From positions 62,001 through 126,000 of the forward strand of contig NZ_CP124747.1 in the NCBI RefSeq assembly GCF_041860085.1: a stretch of DNA of 64,000 nt, given 5' to 3'. A model generated the notes under the pieces. The model did no database searches, was not told the DNA's origin, and saw only the letters and a list, made by a program, of their open reading frames with translations. Source of the stretch: Schlesneria sp. DSM 10557. Its GTDB lineage: Bacteria; Planctomycetota; Planctomycetia; Planctomycetales; Planctomycetaceae. Every line of letters starts with the position of its first letter. Position 1 is the first letter of the stretch. A program made the translations under genes and the position numbers. Positions 44,543 through 54,357 of the stretch are shown here, one piece after another.

Positions 44543-45886
44543 TTGAAGATCGTAGTGATCGGGACCGGATATGTCGGATTAATTACGGGGACCTGCTTCG
44601 CCGAAAGCGGCAACGACGTGATTTGCGTCGATGTGGACAGTGAAAAGATCCGGAAGCTGAATTTGGGTCAGATTCCCATTTATGAGCCCGGACTCGATGA
44701 ACTAATTGTCCGCAATGTCGAAGCAAAACGTCTGCGGTTCACAACCGAGCCTAAAGACGCCATCCCACAGGCCCAGTGCGTCTTCCTTTCTGTAGGGACT
44801 CCTCAGCGAGACGACGGCTCCGCAGACTTGGCCGTTTTCTGGAGTGCGGTCGATTCGATTGCCCCGCACCTTTCCCACGATGCGATCGTCGTGGTCAAGA
44901 GCACCGTTCCCGTGGGAACCAATGCTGCTGTTGCGCGTCGCCTGCAAGATCTGCTGGGTCGCCCGGTCCACGTTGCATCGAACCCGGAATTTCTGAAAGA
45001 GGGCTGTGCTCTCGAAGACTTTATGAAGCCGGACCGGGTTGTAGTCGGTGTGACACGGCCTGAAGTGGCTCAGGTCCTGCGGGAACTCTATCAGCCTTTC
45101 CTGCGGACCGAGCACCCGTTCCTGGTGATGAACCTGGAAAGTTCTGAGATGACGAAATACGTCGCGAACTGCATGCTCGCGACCAAGATCAGCTTCATCA
45201 ACGAGATGGCGAACGTCTGCGAGCAGGTCGGTGCCGATATCAACCACGTACGCAAGGGGATTGGCCACGATCAGCGAATTGGTTTCGCATTCCTGTTCCC
45301 CGGTGTCGGGTACGGCGGATCGTGCTTCCCCAAGGACGTGCGCGCGATGATTCGCGTCGCCGAACAATCGGGGATTGAACCTCACATTCTCGAAGCTGTC
45401 GATGCAGTGAACGTTGCTCAGAAAGAAGTCTTGTTCCAGAAAGTGCACAAGCACTTTGGAGGAGAACTCAAGGGGCGGACCATCGCCATCTGGGGGCTGG
45501 CTTTCAAGCCTCGGACTGACGATATCCGCGAAGCCCCGTCACTCATTCTGATTGACCGACTTCTCGCGGCAGGAGCGACCGTGCGGGTGCACGATCCTGT
45601 TGCCATGGAGAACGTTCGCAAGATCTACGGAGATCGACTCACCTATTGCCAGACTCCTTACGATACGTTAGACGGTGCTGAAGTACTGGCTATCGTTACG
45701 GAATGGAATGAATTCAGAAATCCAGATTTCGGTGTCATCCGTGAGAAGCTGAAATCTCCTGTCATTTTTGATGGTCGAAATCTGTTTGATCCAATGAGGA
45801 TGACTCAGTTAGGATTTCATTACTCCGGGATCGGGCTGGAATCAAAGACCGACGCCAAGGATGGGGCCGGCAGCAAAACAACATAA
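44543..45886 (+). CDS. ugd: UDP-glucose 6-dehydrogenase
   Basis: A 447-residue UDP-glucose/GDP-mannose dehydrogenase family enzyme that oxidises UDP-glucose to UDP-glucuronate with two NAD. Seen: [17 protein letters not shown] at 7-23, STVPVGTN at 120-127, [17 protein letters not shown], the active-site Cys261 in [16 protein letters not shown], and [19 protein letters not shown]. The start codon is TTG at 44543, and no in-frame ATG lies in a better place. The next gene, UDP-glucuronate decarboxylase, is 32 bp downstream, so product channelling to UDP-xylose through an operon is expected. Confidence 0.93.
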   Translation: MKIVVIGTGYVGLITGTCFAESGNDVICVDVDSEKIRKLNLGQIPIYEPGLDELIVRNVEAKRLRFTTEPKDAIPQAQCVFLSVGTPQRDDGSADLAVFWSAVDSIAPHLSHDAIVVVKSTVPVGTNAAVARRLQDLLGRPVHVASNPEFLKEGCALEDFMKPDRVVVGVTRPEVAQVLRELYQPFLRTEHPFLVMNLESSEMTKYVANCMLATKISFINEMANVCEQVGADINHVRKGIGHDQRIGFAFLFPGVGYGGSCFPKDVRAMIRVAEQSGIEPHILEAVDAVNVAQKEVLFQKVHKHFGGELKGRTIAIWGLAFKPRTDDIREAPSLILIDRLLAAGATVRVHDPVAMENVRKIYGDRLTYCQTPYDTLDGAEVLAIVTEWNEFRNPDFGVIREKLKSPVIFDGRNLFDPMRMTQLGFHYSGIGLESKTDAKDGAGSKTT

Positions 45887-45918
45887 CTATTCCATGAGGG
45901 AATTGAGGTTTTCCAGCA

Positions 45919-46863
45919 ATGCGATCAATTCTTGTGACAGGAGGGGCTGGATTTTTAGGCAGCCATCTTTGCGAACGGTTACTTGAGCGGAACGAGAACG
46001 TCATCTGTCTCGACAACTTCTTCACCGGTCGCAAAGACAATATCCTGCATCTGATGGGGAACCCCCGGTTTGAATTGATCCGCCACGACATCGTTCACCC
46101 CATCGTGCTCGAAGTCGATCAGATCTATAACCTGGCCTGTCCCGCATCACCTGTCGCCTATCAGTTCAACCCCATCAAAACAATCAAGACCTCGACCGTT
46201 GGCGTGGTCAATATGCTGGGACTGGCCAAGCGATGTCGCGCCCGGATCCTGCACTGTTCCACGTCTGAAGTCTATGGCGATCCGAGTGTTCATCCCCAGC
46301 GGGAAGACTACTGGGGGCATGTGAATCCGATCGGCCCGCGAAGTTGTTACGACGAAGGGAAGCGTGTCGCCGAGTCGTTGTGCATCAACTATCACCAGGA
46401 ACACGATCTGGCCGTCCGGGTGATCCGGATCTTCAATACCTACGGGCCGAGAATGGACCCGAATGATGGACGCGTCATCTCTAACTTCATCACACAGGCG
46501 ATACGCGGCGAACCGATCACCATCTACGGCGATGGCTCTCAGACGCGATCATTCTGCTATTGCGATGATCTGATTCGCGGGATGATGCAGATGATGGATC
46601 AGGACACCGAAATTGGCCCCGTCAATCTCGGTAATCCTGATGAGTACTCAATGCTGCAACTGGCCGAAGAGGTATTGAGGGCGATTCCGGAATCCAAATC
46701 CAAGATTACGTTTGAGCCCCTTCCCAAGGATGATCCAAAGCAGCGATGCCCGGACATCACCAAGGCGAAAGCCGTACTCGGCTGGTCCCCGACCGTCGGT
46801 CTTCGCGAGGGTTTGGCCAGGACGATCGCCTACTATCGTCAGGAACTTTCACGGGCCAGCTGA
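45919..46863 (+). CDS. uxs: UDP-glucuronate decarboxylase (UDP-xylose synthase)
   Basis: A 314-residue extended SDR of the UXS1 family that converts UDP-glucuronate to UDP-xylose. Seen: [16 protein letters not shown] at 7-22, [21 protein letters not shown] at 72-86, the hallmark [10 protein letters not shown] around Thr/Ser 114-117, Tyr144-x-x-x-Lys148 in [27 protein letters not shown] and [13 protein letters not shown]. The sequence fits the strict UXS family rather than general epimerases. A GAGG site precedes the ATG. Directly downstream of ugd, it completes UDP-Glc to UDP-GlcA to UDP-Xyl. Confidence 0.92.
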   Translation: MRSILVTGGAGFLGSHLCERLLERNENVICLDNFFTGRKDNILHLMGNPRFELIRHDIVHPIVLEVDQIYNLACPASPVAYQFNPIKTIKTSTVGVVNMLGLAKRCRARILHCSTSEVYGDPSVHPQREDYWGHVNPIGPRSCYDEGKRVAESLCINYHQEHDLAVRVIRIFNTYGPRMDPNDGRVISNFITQAIRGEPITIYGDGSQTRSFCYCDDLIRGMMQMMDQDTEIGPVNLGNPDEYSMLQLAEEVLRAIPESKSKITFEPLPKDDPKQRCPDITKAKAVLGWSPTVGLREGLARTIAYYRQELSRAS

Positions 46864-46948
46864 TTCAGTATCACCACCGTCGAACTGGCCTCGCTGTCGC
46901 GTGCTATGCGAAGTGAATCCGAGCATCTGATATTTCACGGGAACCTCC

Positions 46949-47938
46949 ATGATGAAGATCAAGATCGGCCAGATAGGGACGGGGCACGGACACGCGTCGG
47001 GAAAGCTGGAGGTTTACCGGAAATCCGACGACTACGAAGTTGTGGGGGTGGCGGAACCGGATGACCGGCTGCGGCGGAAAGCGGAGTCGAATCCCGCTTT
47101 CCGTGATGTGCAGTGGATGTCAGTTGAGCAATTGCTGAATACCCCCGGGCTTCAAGCGGTCGCTGTCGAGACAGAGCCCCGACACCTGCTCGCCCATGCG
47201 GAGCAGTGTATTGACGCCGGAATGCACGTTCATCTGGATAAACCCGCGGGCGAATCCTTGAGTCAGTTCCGGCGGATTCTTGATACTTCTGCTCGGCGAC
47301 ATTTGTGCGTGCAAATGGGGTACATGTACCGCTACAACCCGGCCGTCGTCCTTTGTCGGGATCTGGTGAAGAAGGGCTTTCTGGGTGATCCGTTCGAGGT
47401 CCACTGCGTGATGAGCAAGCAGCTGGACCGCGCTGCGCGGCTGAAGCATGCAGAATATCGCGGTGGAATGATGTTCGAACTCGGCTGTCACTTGATCGAT
47501 ATTGTGGTCAGTCTGCTGGGGGCACCCGACTCAGTGTTACCCGTGACAGAACACTCGTCTGACCAGGCTGATGAACTACTGGATAACATGCTCGCGGTGC
47601 TCAAGTATCCGCGCGCGATCGCTTCGGTCAAATCGTCAGGGCTGGAGGTGGAAGGCTTCGCACGGCGTCACTTTGTTCTGTGTGGAACCGAAGGAACCAT
47701 CCATATTGAACCGCTCGACAGTCCGAAGGTGGTAAGACTGGCTCTGTCGAAAGAGCGGGGAAAATACCGAAAAGGGTACCAGGATGTCCCCGTCGAGTCT
47801 TATCAGCGCTATGTTGCCGATGCGGCCGATTTCGCGAAGATCATCCGGGGCGAAAAAATGAGTGACTGGTCTGTCACACATGATCTGGCGGTACAGGAGA
47901 CTGTGCTCCGGGCGGCGGGGTGTCCCACCGACACGTGA
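46949..47938 (+). CDS. Gfo/Idh/MocA-family oxidoreductase
   Basis: A 329-residue NAD(P)-dependent sugar or inositol oxidoreductase. Seen: the dinucleotide-binding IGTGHGHASGK near residue 9, the family DKPAGES (in place of EKP) at about 97, GYMYRYNPAV, and the Gfo/Idh C-terminal beta-sheet blocks YRGGMMFELGCHLIDIVVSLLG and DNMLAVLKYPRAIASVK. The family acts on sugars, inositols and amino-sugar ring carbons; the substrate here is unknown. Two adjacent Met codons start it, with a GGGAACC site nearby. It precedes the PEP-hydrolase-like gene by 95 bp, consistent with a small sugar-metabolism pair. Confidence 0.85.
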   Translation: MMKIKIGQIGTGHGHASGKLEVYRKSDDYEVVGVAEPDDRLRRKAESNPAFRDVQWMSVEQLLNTPGLQAVAVETEPRHLLAHAEQCIDAGMHVHLDKPAGESLSQFRRILDTSARRHLCVQMGYMYRYNPAVVLCRDLVKKGFLGDPFEVHCVMSKQLDRAARLKHAEYRGGMMFELGCHLIDIVVSLLGAPDSVLPVTEHSSDQADELLDNMLAVLKYPRAIASVKSSGLEVEGFARRHFVLCGTEGTIHIEPLDSPKVVRLALSKERGKYRKGYQDVPVESYQRYVADAADFAKIIRGEKMSDWSVTHDLAVQETVLRAAGCPTDT

Positions 47939-48033
47939 CAAATCTTAGTCAGCCCGAACGTCGGATTGAGTCAACTCGCATGGTCCGAGCACGACACGAT
48001 TGTTTTGTGATCCCTCTGATTTGAAAGACGGCA

Positions 48034-48876
48034 ATGAGTCTTCAGCGACGTGATGAGATCCTGGCCCGGTTGCGCAAGAACGTTGCCGCAGGTCGACCGA
48101 TCCTGGGTGGAGGTGCGGGAACCGGACTGTCCGCAAAGCTGGAAGAGGCGGGCGGCATCGACTTGATCGTGATCTACAATTCCGGCCGGTTTCGCATGGC
48201 GGGCCGTGGGTCGCTGGCTGGAATGATGCCGTACGGTGACGCCAACGCGATTGTCATGGAGATGGCTCGCGAAGTGCTGCCCGTCGTTTCAAAAACGCCG
48301 GTACTGGCGGGAGTCTGCGGCACCGACCCGTTTCGATTGATGCCCCAATTTCTGCGGGAGGTGCAGGAGGCTGGTTTCAGCGGGGTTCAAAACTTTCCCA
48401 CCGTCGGATTGATCGACGGACAATTTCGGCTCGGGCTGGAAGAGACGGGCATGGGCTACGATAGGGAAGTCGAAATGATCCGCATGGCGGGGGAAATGGG
48501 GTTGCTGACGACACCCTACTGCTTCAACGTGGAAGAGGCCGAGGCGATGGCCAGGGCGGGTGCCGACATTCTGATTCCCCACATGGGGTTAACGACCAAA
48601 GGGCTGATCGGCGCCTCGACAGCGGTTACGCTTGAGGAAGCGGCGCGGCGCTGCCAGCAGATGCACGATGCAGCGAAACGGATCAAACCAGATATCCTCG
48701 TCCTGTGCCACGGGGGGCCGATCGCCGATCCAGAGGATGCACAGTATATTCTTGATCATACTGAAGGAATTGTAGGGTTCTATGGGGCGAGTTCCATGGA
48801 ACGACTTCCGGTTGAACCCGCGATCATCGACCGGATTCGCGAGTTTTCCGAGATCCATTTCCGCCTGCCATCCTGA
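48034..48876 (+). CDS. PEP-hydrolase-like TIM-barrel protein
   Basis: A 280-residue protein of the phosphoenolpyruvate hydrolase-like (PF09370-type, PEP mutase/isocitrate lyase superfamily) TIM barrel. Seen: [58 protein letters not shown], the block [16 protein letters not shown], and [18 protein letters not shown]. The family is conserved in bacteria and archaea, and the reaction is not firmly known. The adjoining Gfo/Idh gene suggests it acts on a sugar-derived acid or phosphate. Ribosome site AAAGACGG near the ATG is modest. Confidence 0.78.
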   Translation: MSLQRRDEILARLRKNVAAGRPILGGGAGTGLSAKLEEAGGIDLIVIYNSGRFRMAGRGSLAGMMPYGDANAIVMEMAREVLPVVSKTPVLAGVCGTDPFRLMPQFLREVQEAGFSGVQNFPTVGLIDGQFRLGLEETGMGYDREVEMIRMAGEMGLLTTPYCFNVEEAEAMARAGADILIPHMGLTTKGLIGASTAVTLEEAARRCQQMHDAAKRIKPDILVLCHGGPIADPEDAQYILDHTEGIVGFYGASSMERLPVEPAIIDRIREFSEIHFRLPS

Positions 48877-48889
48877 AGTTCGGAACGGG

Positions 48890-48895
48890 TATACT
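48890..48895 (+). promoter_or_regulatory. Possible -10 box upstream of mdh
   Basis: TATACT about 170 bp before the malate dehydrogenase start, in the gap after the PEP-hydrolase-like gene. No convincing -35 at the right distance was found, so this is tentative. Confidence 0.25.
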
Positions 48896-49065
48896 CGGTT
48901 CCCGCAGTTCCTCAGGCAGCGACAGTTGCTGAGGGGCGAGGGAGTCGATACCCTCGCGATGCTGTCGAAAATGCAGCCTCACGAAGAAATTGCCGACCAA
49001 TGGGATCTCACCCATTGCGTAGTTTTCCGGCGAAGGAAATTGTTGCTTTTAGGAGAGCTCTGAGT

Positions 49066-50061
49066 ATGACCGACGTTGCCCCCATTCGAGTTGCGATCAC
49101 CGGTGCTGCCGGCCAGATTGGCTATGCGTCCTTGTTCCGACTCGCCTCGGGCCAAATCTTCGGGGCCCATCGCCCTGTGATTCTGCACCTGATCGAACTT
49201 CCTGCTGCGGTCGGGGCATTGGACGGGATCCACATGGAACTCGACGACTGTGCTTTCCCGACACTGGCCGGGGTGCAAAAGTTCGACAGTGATCATCTCG
49301 AAGACGCATTCCGTGATGTCAACTTCGCGATCCTCGTCGGCAGCGTTCCCCGTAAGCAGGGGATGGAGCGTTCTGACCTCATCCGTATCAACGGCCCCAT
49401 CTTCACGAATACCGGCAAAGCGATTCAGGCCGCAGCCGCCAAGGACGTCCGGGTTGTTGTCGTCGGAAACCCCTGTAACACGAACTGTCTGATCGCCATG
49501 TCGCACGCTCCGGACGTGCCACGTGATCGCTGGTTCGCCATGACGCGTCTCGACCAGAATCGTGCCGCCGCTCAACTGGCTCAGAAGTCCAATCGACCCG
49601 TCGCTTCGGTCACCAATCTGGCGATCTGGGGTAACCATTCTTCGACGCAGTTCCCAGACTTCCTCAACACCAAGATCGATGGCAAGCAAGCAACCAGCGT
49701 CATTTCCGACCATGCCTGGTTGAAGGGTGACTTCGTCACGACCGTTCAGCAGCGCGGTGCTGCCGTCATCAAAGCACGTGGTGCTTCCAGCGCTGCAAGT
49801 GCTGCCAATGCTGCACTCGATACGGTGAAGAGCATCGTAACGCCGACCGCCGCGGGTGACTGCTTCAGCGCCGCTGTCTACTCGGACGGAAGCTACGGAA
49901 TCGAAGAAGGTCTGGTCACCGGTCTGCCGCTCAGCACTGACGGCAAGAACTGGAGAGTTCTGCCTGGTTTCGAGATTGATGAATTCAGCCGTTCGCAGAT
50001 CGACAAGACCATCAATGAATTGAAGCAGGAACGCGATACCGTTCGTGACCTGCTGCCCTGA
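49066..50061 (+). CDS. mdh: Malate dehydrogenase (cytosolic/MDH-type)
   Basis: A 331-residue NAD-dependent malate dehydrogenase of the cytosolic-eukaryote-like group, which converts malate and oxaloacetate in the TCA cycle. Seen: the NAD motif [15 protein letters not shown] at 12-26, [14 protein letters not shown] at 92-105, [12 protein letters not shown], Arg161 in TRLDQNRA, and the catalytic His191 in [12 protein letters not shown]. The ATG at 49066 has a strong AGGAGAG site 15 nt ahead (49051) and removes 22 upstream residues that are not part of the family. A hairpin terminator follows, so it is probably monocistronic. Confidence 0.94.
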   Translation: MTDVAPIRVAITGAAGQIGYASLFRLASGQIFGAHRPVILHLIELPAAVGALDGIHMELDDCAFPTLAGVQKFDSDHLEDAFRDVNFAILVGSVPRKQGMERSDLIRINGPIFTNTGKAIQAAAAKDVRVVVVGNPCNTNCLIAMSHAPDVPRDRWFAMTRLDQNRAAAQLAQKSNRPVASVTNLAIWGNHSSTQFPDFLNTKIDGKQATSVISDHAWLKGDFVTTVQQRGAAVIKARGASSAASAANAALDTVKSIVTPTAAGDCFSAAVYSDGSYGIEEGLVTGLPLSTDGKNWRVLPGFEIDEFSRSQIDKTINELKQERDTVRDLLP

Positions 50062-50080
50062 TGCATCGAGCTTTCGCAGC

Positions 50081-50105
50081 GTGCGATGCATTGAGTGCAT
50101 CGCAC
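50081..50105 (+). repeat. 10-bp inverted repeat just after mdh
   Basis: Perfect arms GTGCGATGCA/TGCATCGCAC (50081-50090 and 50096-50105) with a 5-nt TTGAG loop. It stands 20 bp after the mdh stop and 20 bp before the terminator hairpin; perhaps a 3' mRNA-stabilising stem. Confidence 0.6.
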
Positions 50106-50125
50106 ATGTCGTTGCTCAACCGGAC

Positions 50126-50164
50126 ATGATCCCGTCTGCCGCTGGTGGACGGGATCATTTTGTG
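50126..50164 (+). terminator. Intrinsic terminator of mdh
   Basis: 11-bp perfect stem ATGATCCCGTC/GACGGGATCAT (50126-50136 and 50148-50158) followed by TTTGTGTG. Together with the stem at 50081-50105 it forms a tandem hairpin pair, the same arrangement as after the 2142-aa gene. Confidence 0.75.
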
Positions 50165-50228
50165 TGTCGTGGGAACGCCCGAAGAACTGTTCTTTTTGCC
50201 TGAGTCTATGTCGATCAGCGGAGCCTTC

Positions 50229-51683
50229 ATGTCCCCTCGGATCGTTATCGTTGGTGGGGGGTTGGCCGGTCTGGCGGCTGCCGTGGCCTTAACGGAACGC
50301 AATTTACCTTGTCTGGTGCTCGAATCCCGGATACGGCTGGGAGGCCGGGCGAGCTCTTTCCACGATCCGACAACGGGTAGTGAGATTGATAATTGCCAGC
50401 ATGTCACGCTGGGATGCTGCACCAACTTTCGCCATTTCTGCGAAGCGACAGGCTTGGCCAGTTCCTTCCGCAGGGAACCTGCACTGCACTTCGTCGGGCC
50501 TTCCGGCAAGGTCGATCGCTTCGCCGCAGGACCACTTCCAGCCCCGCTGCATCTTCTGGGGGGATTCGCCAGCCTGTCGTATTTGTCCTGGCAGGAAAAG
50601 CAGGCACTGGCACGAGGGCTGAAAGCCCTGGCGAGACCGGTCAGTTCGGCGGATGAGGCACTCCCTTTCAGCGAGTGGCTGAAGCAGCACCGGCAGCCGA
50701 CGAACGTCGTCAACCGGTTCTGGTTTGTGGTGCTGGTCAGTGCCCTCAGCGAGTCGCTCGATCGGATTTCGGTGACGCATGCGAGGAAGGTGATCGTTGA
50801 TGCGTTTCTTGCCAATCGGGATGGGTGGTATGTGGATATTCCCACCGTCCCCCTCGAAACGCTCTACGGAGGACTTCTGGTCGAATGGCTCACCTCGCGT
50901 GGGTCCCAGATCCGACTTCAAACAGGCGTCGAAAAATTTGAGATGGCGGGTGAGATTGTATCTGGGGTCCGTCTGAATTCAGGAGAAATCGTTGAGGGTG
51001 ACGAGTTCCTCGCGGCGGTTCCATTTCATCGAATCCGGTCGTTGCTGCCGGACGCTTTAACTTCCCATCCAGACCTGCAGGGAATCGAGCAGCTCGAACC
51101 CGCACCGATCTCGAGTCTTCATTTGTGGTTTGATCGACCGATTACGGATTTGCCTCACGCCGTCCTGGTCGATCGACTCTGTCAGTGGGTCTTCAATCGC
51201 ACACTGCTTGGCAATACTCCTGCGAGTACTTTGCTGGCGGGCCCGCAGGGGACGGATGTGGTTGAAAAGTCGTTCTACTACCAGATTGTGATCAGCGCCA
51301 GTCATCAGCTTGGCGGGCGGAGCAAAGAGGATATCCAGCAGGAAGTCTTGAAAGAATTAGCGGAGGTCTGGCCGGAAACGGCAAATGCGATCCTGCTGCA
51401 TTCGCGACAGGTGACCGAGCATCGCGCTGTTTTCTCACCGGTCCCCGGAATCGATGGGCTCCGCCCTGCCCAACAGTCTCCTGTAGCAAATCTTCAACTG
51501 GCCGGTGATTGGACCCGTACCGGCTGGCCCGCGACGATGGAAGGAGCTGTGCGAAGCGGATATCTCGCCGCCGAGAATATTCTGTCGCGACTCGGTAAGC
51601 CGAAGAGAGTGATTCGTCCAAATCTGAAGACGGCTTTTTTATCGCGAGTCATCTACGGGCTGCCCGCTAATGAACCGGGATAA
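50229..51683 (+). CDS. hpnE: HpnE-type squalene-associated FAD desaturase/dehydroxylase
   Basis: A 484-residue flavoprotein of the HpnE family (hydroxysqualene dehydroxylase of the HpnCDE route to squalene and hopanoids). Seen: the FAD-binding IVIVGGGLAGLAAAVAL at residues 5-21, GGRASSFHDPTTGSEIDNCQHVTLGCC, a family-typical block, PLHLLGGFASLSYLSWQEKQ, and the C-terminal LAGDWTRTGWPATMEGAVRSG with FAD/tail contacts. It is more like HpnE than phytoene desaturase. The start at ATG 50229 has CGGAG 8 nt ahead and opens directly on the FAD fold; GTG 50145 and ATG 50208 are possible. No hpnC, hpnD or squalene cyclase genes are in this window, so partners would be elsewhere. Confidence 0.87.
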   Translation: MSPRIVIVGGGLAGLAAAVALTERNLPCLVLESRIRLGGRASSFHDPTTGSEIDNCQHVTLGCCTNFRHFCEATGLASSFRREPALHFVGPSGKVDRFAAGPLPAPLHLLGGFASLSYLSWQEKQALARGLKALARPVSSADEALPFSEWLKQHRQPTNVVNRFWFVVLVSALSESLDRISVTHARKVIVDAFLANRDGWYVDIPTVPLETLYGGLLVEWLTSRGSQIRLQTGVEKFEMAGEIVSGVRLNSGEIVEGDEFLAAVPFHRIRSLLPDALTSHPDLQGIEQLEPAPISSLHLWFDRPITDLPHAVLVDRLCQWVFNRTLLGNTPASTLLAGPQGTDVVEKSFYYQIVISASHQLGGRSKEDIQQEVLKELAEVWPETANAILLHSRQVTEHRAVFSPVPGIDGLRPAQQSPVANLQLAGDWTRTGWPATMEGAVRSGYLAAENILSRLGKPKRVIRPNLKTAFLSRVIYGLPANEPG

Positions 51684-51996
51684 AAGTCAGTATCTTTCGT
51701 GTGGAACTCGATGAGGTTCACGAGCGAGCACATTTCCGAAACTTGCCGGCGCGGGTTACGATGTTCGCAAAGCAGGTGCCGCAAAGTTGCGAAGGTCGTG
51801 AGTCGCGAGTTCTTGAACTGTGCAGGAATCTGTCGCTGGGGATCAGTCAGGATCGTAGAACGGCAGGAAACACTTGAGTGTGGCAAGCCCCCAGTCAGTG
51901 GCTGCCACTGATCGAGTCGTTACCTGGAAGTGTCCGACGATCTGTCCTCAATCCTCGAATGCCGACGGAATGAGAAATTGAAAATGGAGTGAATTT
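51684..51996. other. Gap between hpnE and the small unknown gene
   Basis: About 310 bp with no gene I can support. A short open frame at 51699-51911 on the + strand has no family motif. No terminator hairpin was found after hpnE. Confidence 0.3.
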
Positions 51997-52554
51997 GTGG
52001 CTGTGCCGATCCTTCAATCTCTGTTGCTGGCCGATCACGTTTATCGGGACCAGGCGACCGGTAAGCACATCATCTGTGGTGTCTTCTCAACCATCTTCTT
52101 TACCCCCAACACCCATCTGAACTTCTCGTCACAGGAAAGTGGACCGGTCACAGGAGGGGGCTCGGGTGGAGGTCATCCGTTGGAACGAGGTCCCGGTGGA
52201 TCGGGAGAGGGTGGGGAAGGGGATTCTTCGAGCCGCGTCCAGCCCATTCAGCAGTTGATGCAGGCAGGATCCCCGTATGTTTACTTCAGTCTGACAGAGC
52301 TTTCAGAACGCAAAACATTTGAAGTCCGGTATGTCGAACTTCGAGAGAATCGGTCCTTGTTCCAGGCGGAAGTCGCCATTGAATGCGATGATCCTCTCAA
52401 GACGATCGAGGTCTCACTTCCACTGCCTCGTTTGCCACTGGTGGCGTTGGAAGAGCGTGCCTATGCGCTTGAAGTCCTTTGCGAAGGGCAACTGCTTGGA
52501 AGCCACCGTGTGCTGGCCCGAATGACTCCCGGAAGTGCACCTCCAGGCTTGTGA
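51997..52554 (+). CDS. Conserved planctomycete protein, possibly DUF6941
   Basis: A 185-residue soluble protein. The opening PILQSLLLADHVYRDQATGKHIICGVFSTIFF recalls the DUF6941 family, whose function is unknown. Residues about 46-80 are a Gly/Ser-rich disordered loop. The second half is a beta-sandwich pattern (YVYFSLTELSERKTFEVRYV, AYALEVLCEGQLLGSHRVLA). GTG is the only sensible start, with a GGAG site ahead (TGGAGTGA). No signal peptide or membrane segment. It stands before the N,N-dimethylformamidase-like gene by 110 bp; a link is not evident. Confidence 0.6.
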   Translation: MAVPILQSLLLADHVYRDQATGKHIICGVFSTIFFTPNTHLNFSSQESGPVTGGGSGGGHPLERGPGGSGEGGEGDSSSRVQPIQQLMQAGSPYVYFSLTELSERKTFEVRYVELRENRSLFQAEVAIECDDPLKTIEVSLPLPRLPLVALEERAYALEVLCEGQLLGSHRVLARMTPGSAPPGL

Positions 52555-52664
52555 CGAAGTCGCGCCACTTCTGTCATCATGGTTCCATATTTGTTCCTCT
52601 GTACGACAGGATTCGTTCAAACTCAGTACTCGACAATTCTTCACCACTAGAAGGAGTGAGAACC

Positions 52665-54200
52665 GTGACCATGGACCGCAGAGATTGGATCAAGCACGTT
52701 GCAGCCGGATCCGTTGCAGCGATGGCATCGAATTTGACTTCCGGGAATGGCGCTGATGCGATTGCCGCATCGCCTGTTCCTCGGGGAGAACTGATCGGGA
52801 AAGAGAATGAACAGCCGGGATCGACAGACTGGCAGTTGACCCGAGTTCGCCTCGACAAGAACCTCGGATTTCGCAGCCCATTCATCGAAGGCTACTGTTC
52901 TCGTCAAAGCGTCAAGGCGAACGAGACCATCGACATCATGGTGTCATGTGATCCGGTTCGACCCTTCAAAATTGAAATCTTCCGGACGGGGTACTACGGG
53001 GGAAAAGGGGCACGGCTGATGCAGACGCTGGGCCCGTTCCCCGGTAAGAAGCAACCGATGCCTGCCCCGGGTGAAAAGAATCTTCATGAATGCCGCTGGG
53101 AACCGACAACCACGCTGACGATTCCCGCCGACTGGACCAGCGGCGTCTACCTCGGACGGCTGAGCCTTGTTGAGGAAAGTCCGGATGCGGGGTACTGGCA
53201 AAGTTATGTCGTCTTCATTGTGACCGACGACCGCCCTGCTGACATCCTGGTCCAGTGTTCGGACAATACCTGGCAGGCCTACAACCAGTGGCCAGACAAC
53301 TATTCTGTCTATACGCATCCAAAAGGGAATCAGGGGCCGTGGGCCGACGTCAGCTTTGACCGGCCTTATGCCAAGTATGCACAGATCTACGAAAATCCGC
53401 AGTCGATTGGTTCCGGTGAGTGGCTTTGCTTTGAATTCCCCATGTCGTACTGGCTCGAGAAAGAAGGATACGACGTCACCTATTGTTCAAACAGTGACAT
53501 GCTGACTCCGGATCGGGCTCTAAAATGCAAGGCCTTCTTGAGTGTTGGACACGATGAGTACTGGGACATTCGCCAGTATGAAAGCGTTGTCAAGTTGCGT
53601 GATTCCGGTGTGAACCTGCTGTTCTTTTCAGGGAATTCCGTCTGCTGGGTGACTCCGCTGCGGCAAGGCTTTGACGGTCGTCCTAATCGCATCATGTTTC
53701 GTGGTGGCCCTTATGGGGGTGACTATAAATATGCGGAACTGCGTGAAAAACAGCATGGACCGTTCCCTCATCGCGGTCCCGATGAGGGCTATCTGATCGG
53801 ATCCCGTAACGTCGAACCGGTCAACGGTGGCGGCGACTGGATCTGCACCAAACCGGATCATTGGATCTTCGAAGGAACAGGCATGAAAGAAGGGGACCGT
53901 ATCCCCGGGCTGATCGGCTGGGAGTATCACGGTGAACCGCCAGAAGACATCCCCGGTCTCGAAATTGTCGGCAAGGGGACGGCACTCGTGGGAGGAACCC
54001 AGCCTCAGCACTGGACCGCCACGATCTATCCGGGCCCGAAAAATAACTTTGTCTTCAATGCGTCGACGATCTTCTGGTGCCAGGACTTATCAAGTCCTCC
54101 AGGGCACATGCTCCCGTGGTCCCACTGGAGTCGTCCGCACGGACCGGATGAACGCGTCCAGCGAATTACGCACAACCTGTTGCGTCGTGCGATCAAGTAG
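52665..54200 (+). CDS. Exported N,N-dimethylformamidase beta-subunit-like protein
   Basis: A 511-residue protein with a Tat-type signal (MDRRDWIKHVAAGSVAAMASNL) and the large-subunit domain of N,N-dimethylformamidase. Family blocks: GYCSRQSVKANETIDIMVS, EIFRTGYYGGKGARLM, GVYLGRLSLVEESPDAGYWQSYVVFIVTDDR, SDNTWQAYNQWPDNYSVY, FPMSYWLEKEGYDVTYCS, FLSVGHDEYWDIRQYESV and GWEYHGEPPEDIPGL. The family is found in planctomycetes and soil bacteria, and the true substrate is usually unknown; a dimethylformamidase role here would need a small subunit, which I do not see. AAGGAG at 52651-52656 lies 8 nt before GTG 52665 and 14 nt before ATG 52671, so GTG is slightly preferred. Confidence 0.82.
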   Translation: MTMDRRDWIKHVAAGSVAAMASNLTSGNGADAIAASPVPRGELIGKENEQPGSTDWQLTRVRLDKNLGFRSPFIEGYCSRQSVKANETIDIMVSCDPVRPFKIEIFRTGYYGGKGARLMQTLGPFPGKKQPMPAPGEKNLHECRWEPTTTLTIPADWTSGVYLGRLSLVEESPDAGYWQSYVVFIVTDDRPADILVQCSDNTWQAYNQWPDNYSVYTHPKGNQGPWADVSFDRPYAKYAQIYENPQSIGSGEWLCFEFPMSYWLEKEGYDVTYCSNSDMLTPDRALKCKAFLSVGHDEYWDIRQYESVVKLRDSGVNLLFFSGNSVCWVTPLRQGFDGRPNRIMFRGGPYGGDYKYAELREKQHGPFPHRGPDEGYLIGSRNVEPVNGGGDWICTKPDHWIFEGTGMKEGDRIPGLIGWEYHGEPPEDIPGLEIVGKGTALVGGTQPQHWTATIYPGPKNNFVFNASTIFWCQDLSSPPGHMLPWSHWSRPHGPDERVQRITHNLLRRAIK

Positions 54201-54233
54201 AGACAGTGCTGGATGTCCTGAAAGAGAAGTAGC

Positions 54234-54274
54234 CGGTCTGACGGACCACGGTCACGCAGTGGTCCGTCAGACCG
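54234..54274 (+). terminator. 16-bp inverted repeat at the convergent junction
   Basis: Perfect arms at 54234-54249 and 54259-54274 (CGGTCTGACGGACCAC and its complement) with a 9-nt loop, 34 bp after the dimethylformamidase-like stop. No U-tract on the + strand. On either strand it would form a very stable hairpin. Confidence 0.75.
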
Positions 54275-54306
54275 CAATCTGAAAATGAGTTTCTCAGGAC
54301 GTCTCA

Positions 54307-54357
54307 CACAAAAGAAGAAGGGTCAGCCCGCAGACCCAAGTGGTCCGTCGGGCTGAC
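54307..54357 (-). terminator. Intrinsic terminator of prfB
   Basis: Read on the - strand: GTCAGCCCG (54357 down to 54349), an 18-nt loop, CGGGCTGAC (54330 down to 54322), then CCTTCTTCTTTTGTG, a pyrimidine-rich U tract. Its loop contains the same TGGTCCGTC unit as the 54234-54274 repeat, so the two share sequence. Confidence 0.6.

Noticed and set aside
48979-50100. A 373-codon open frame on the - strand opposite malate dehydrogenase
   Set aside because: A shadow of mdh, which has its full catalytic set on the + strand.
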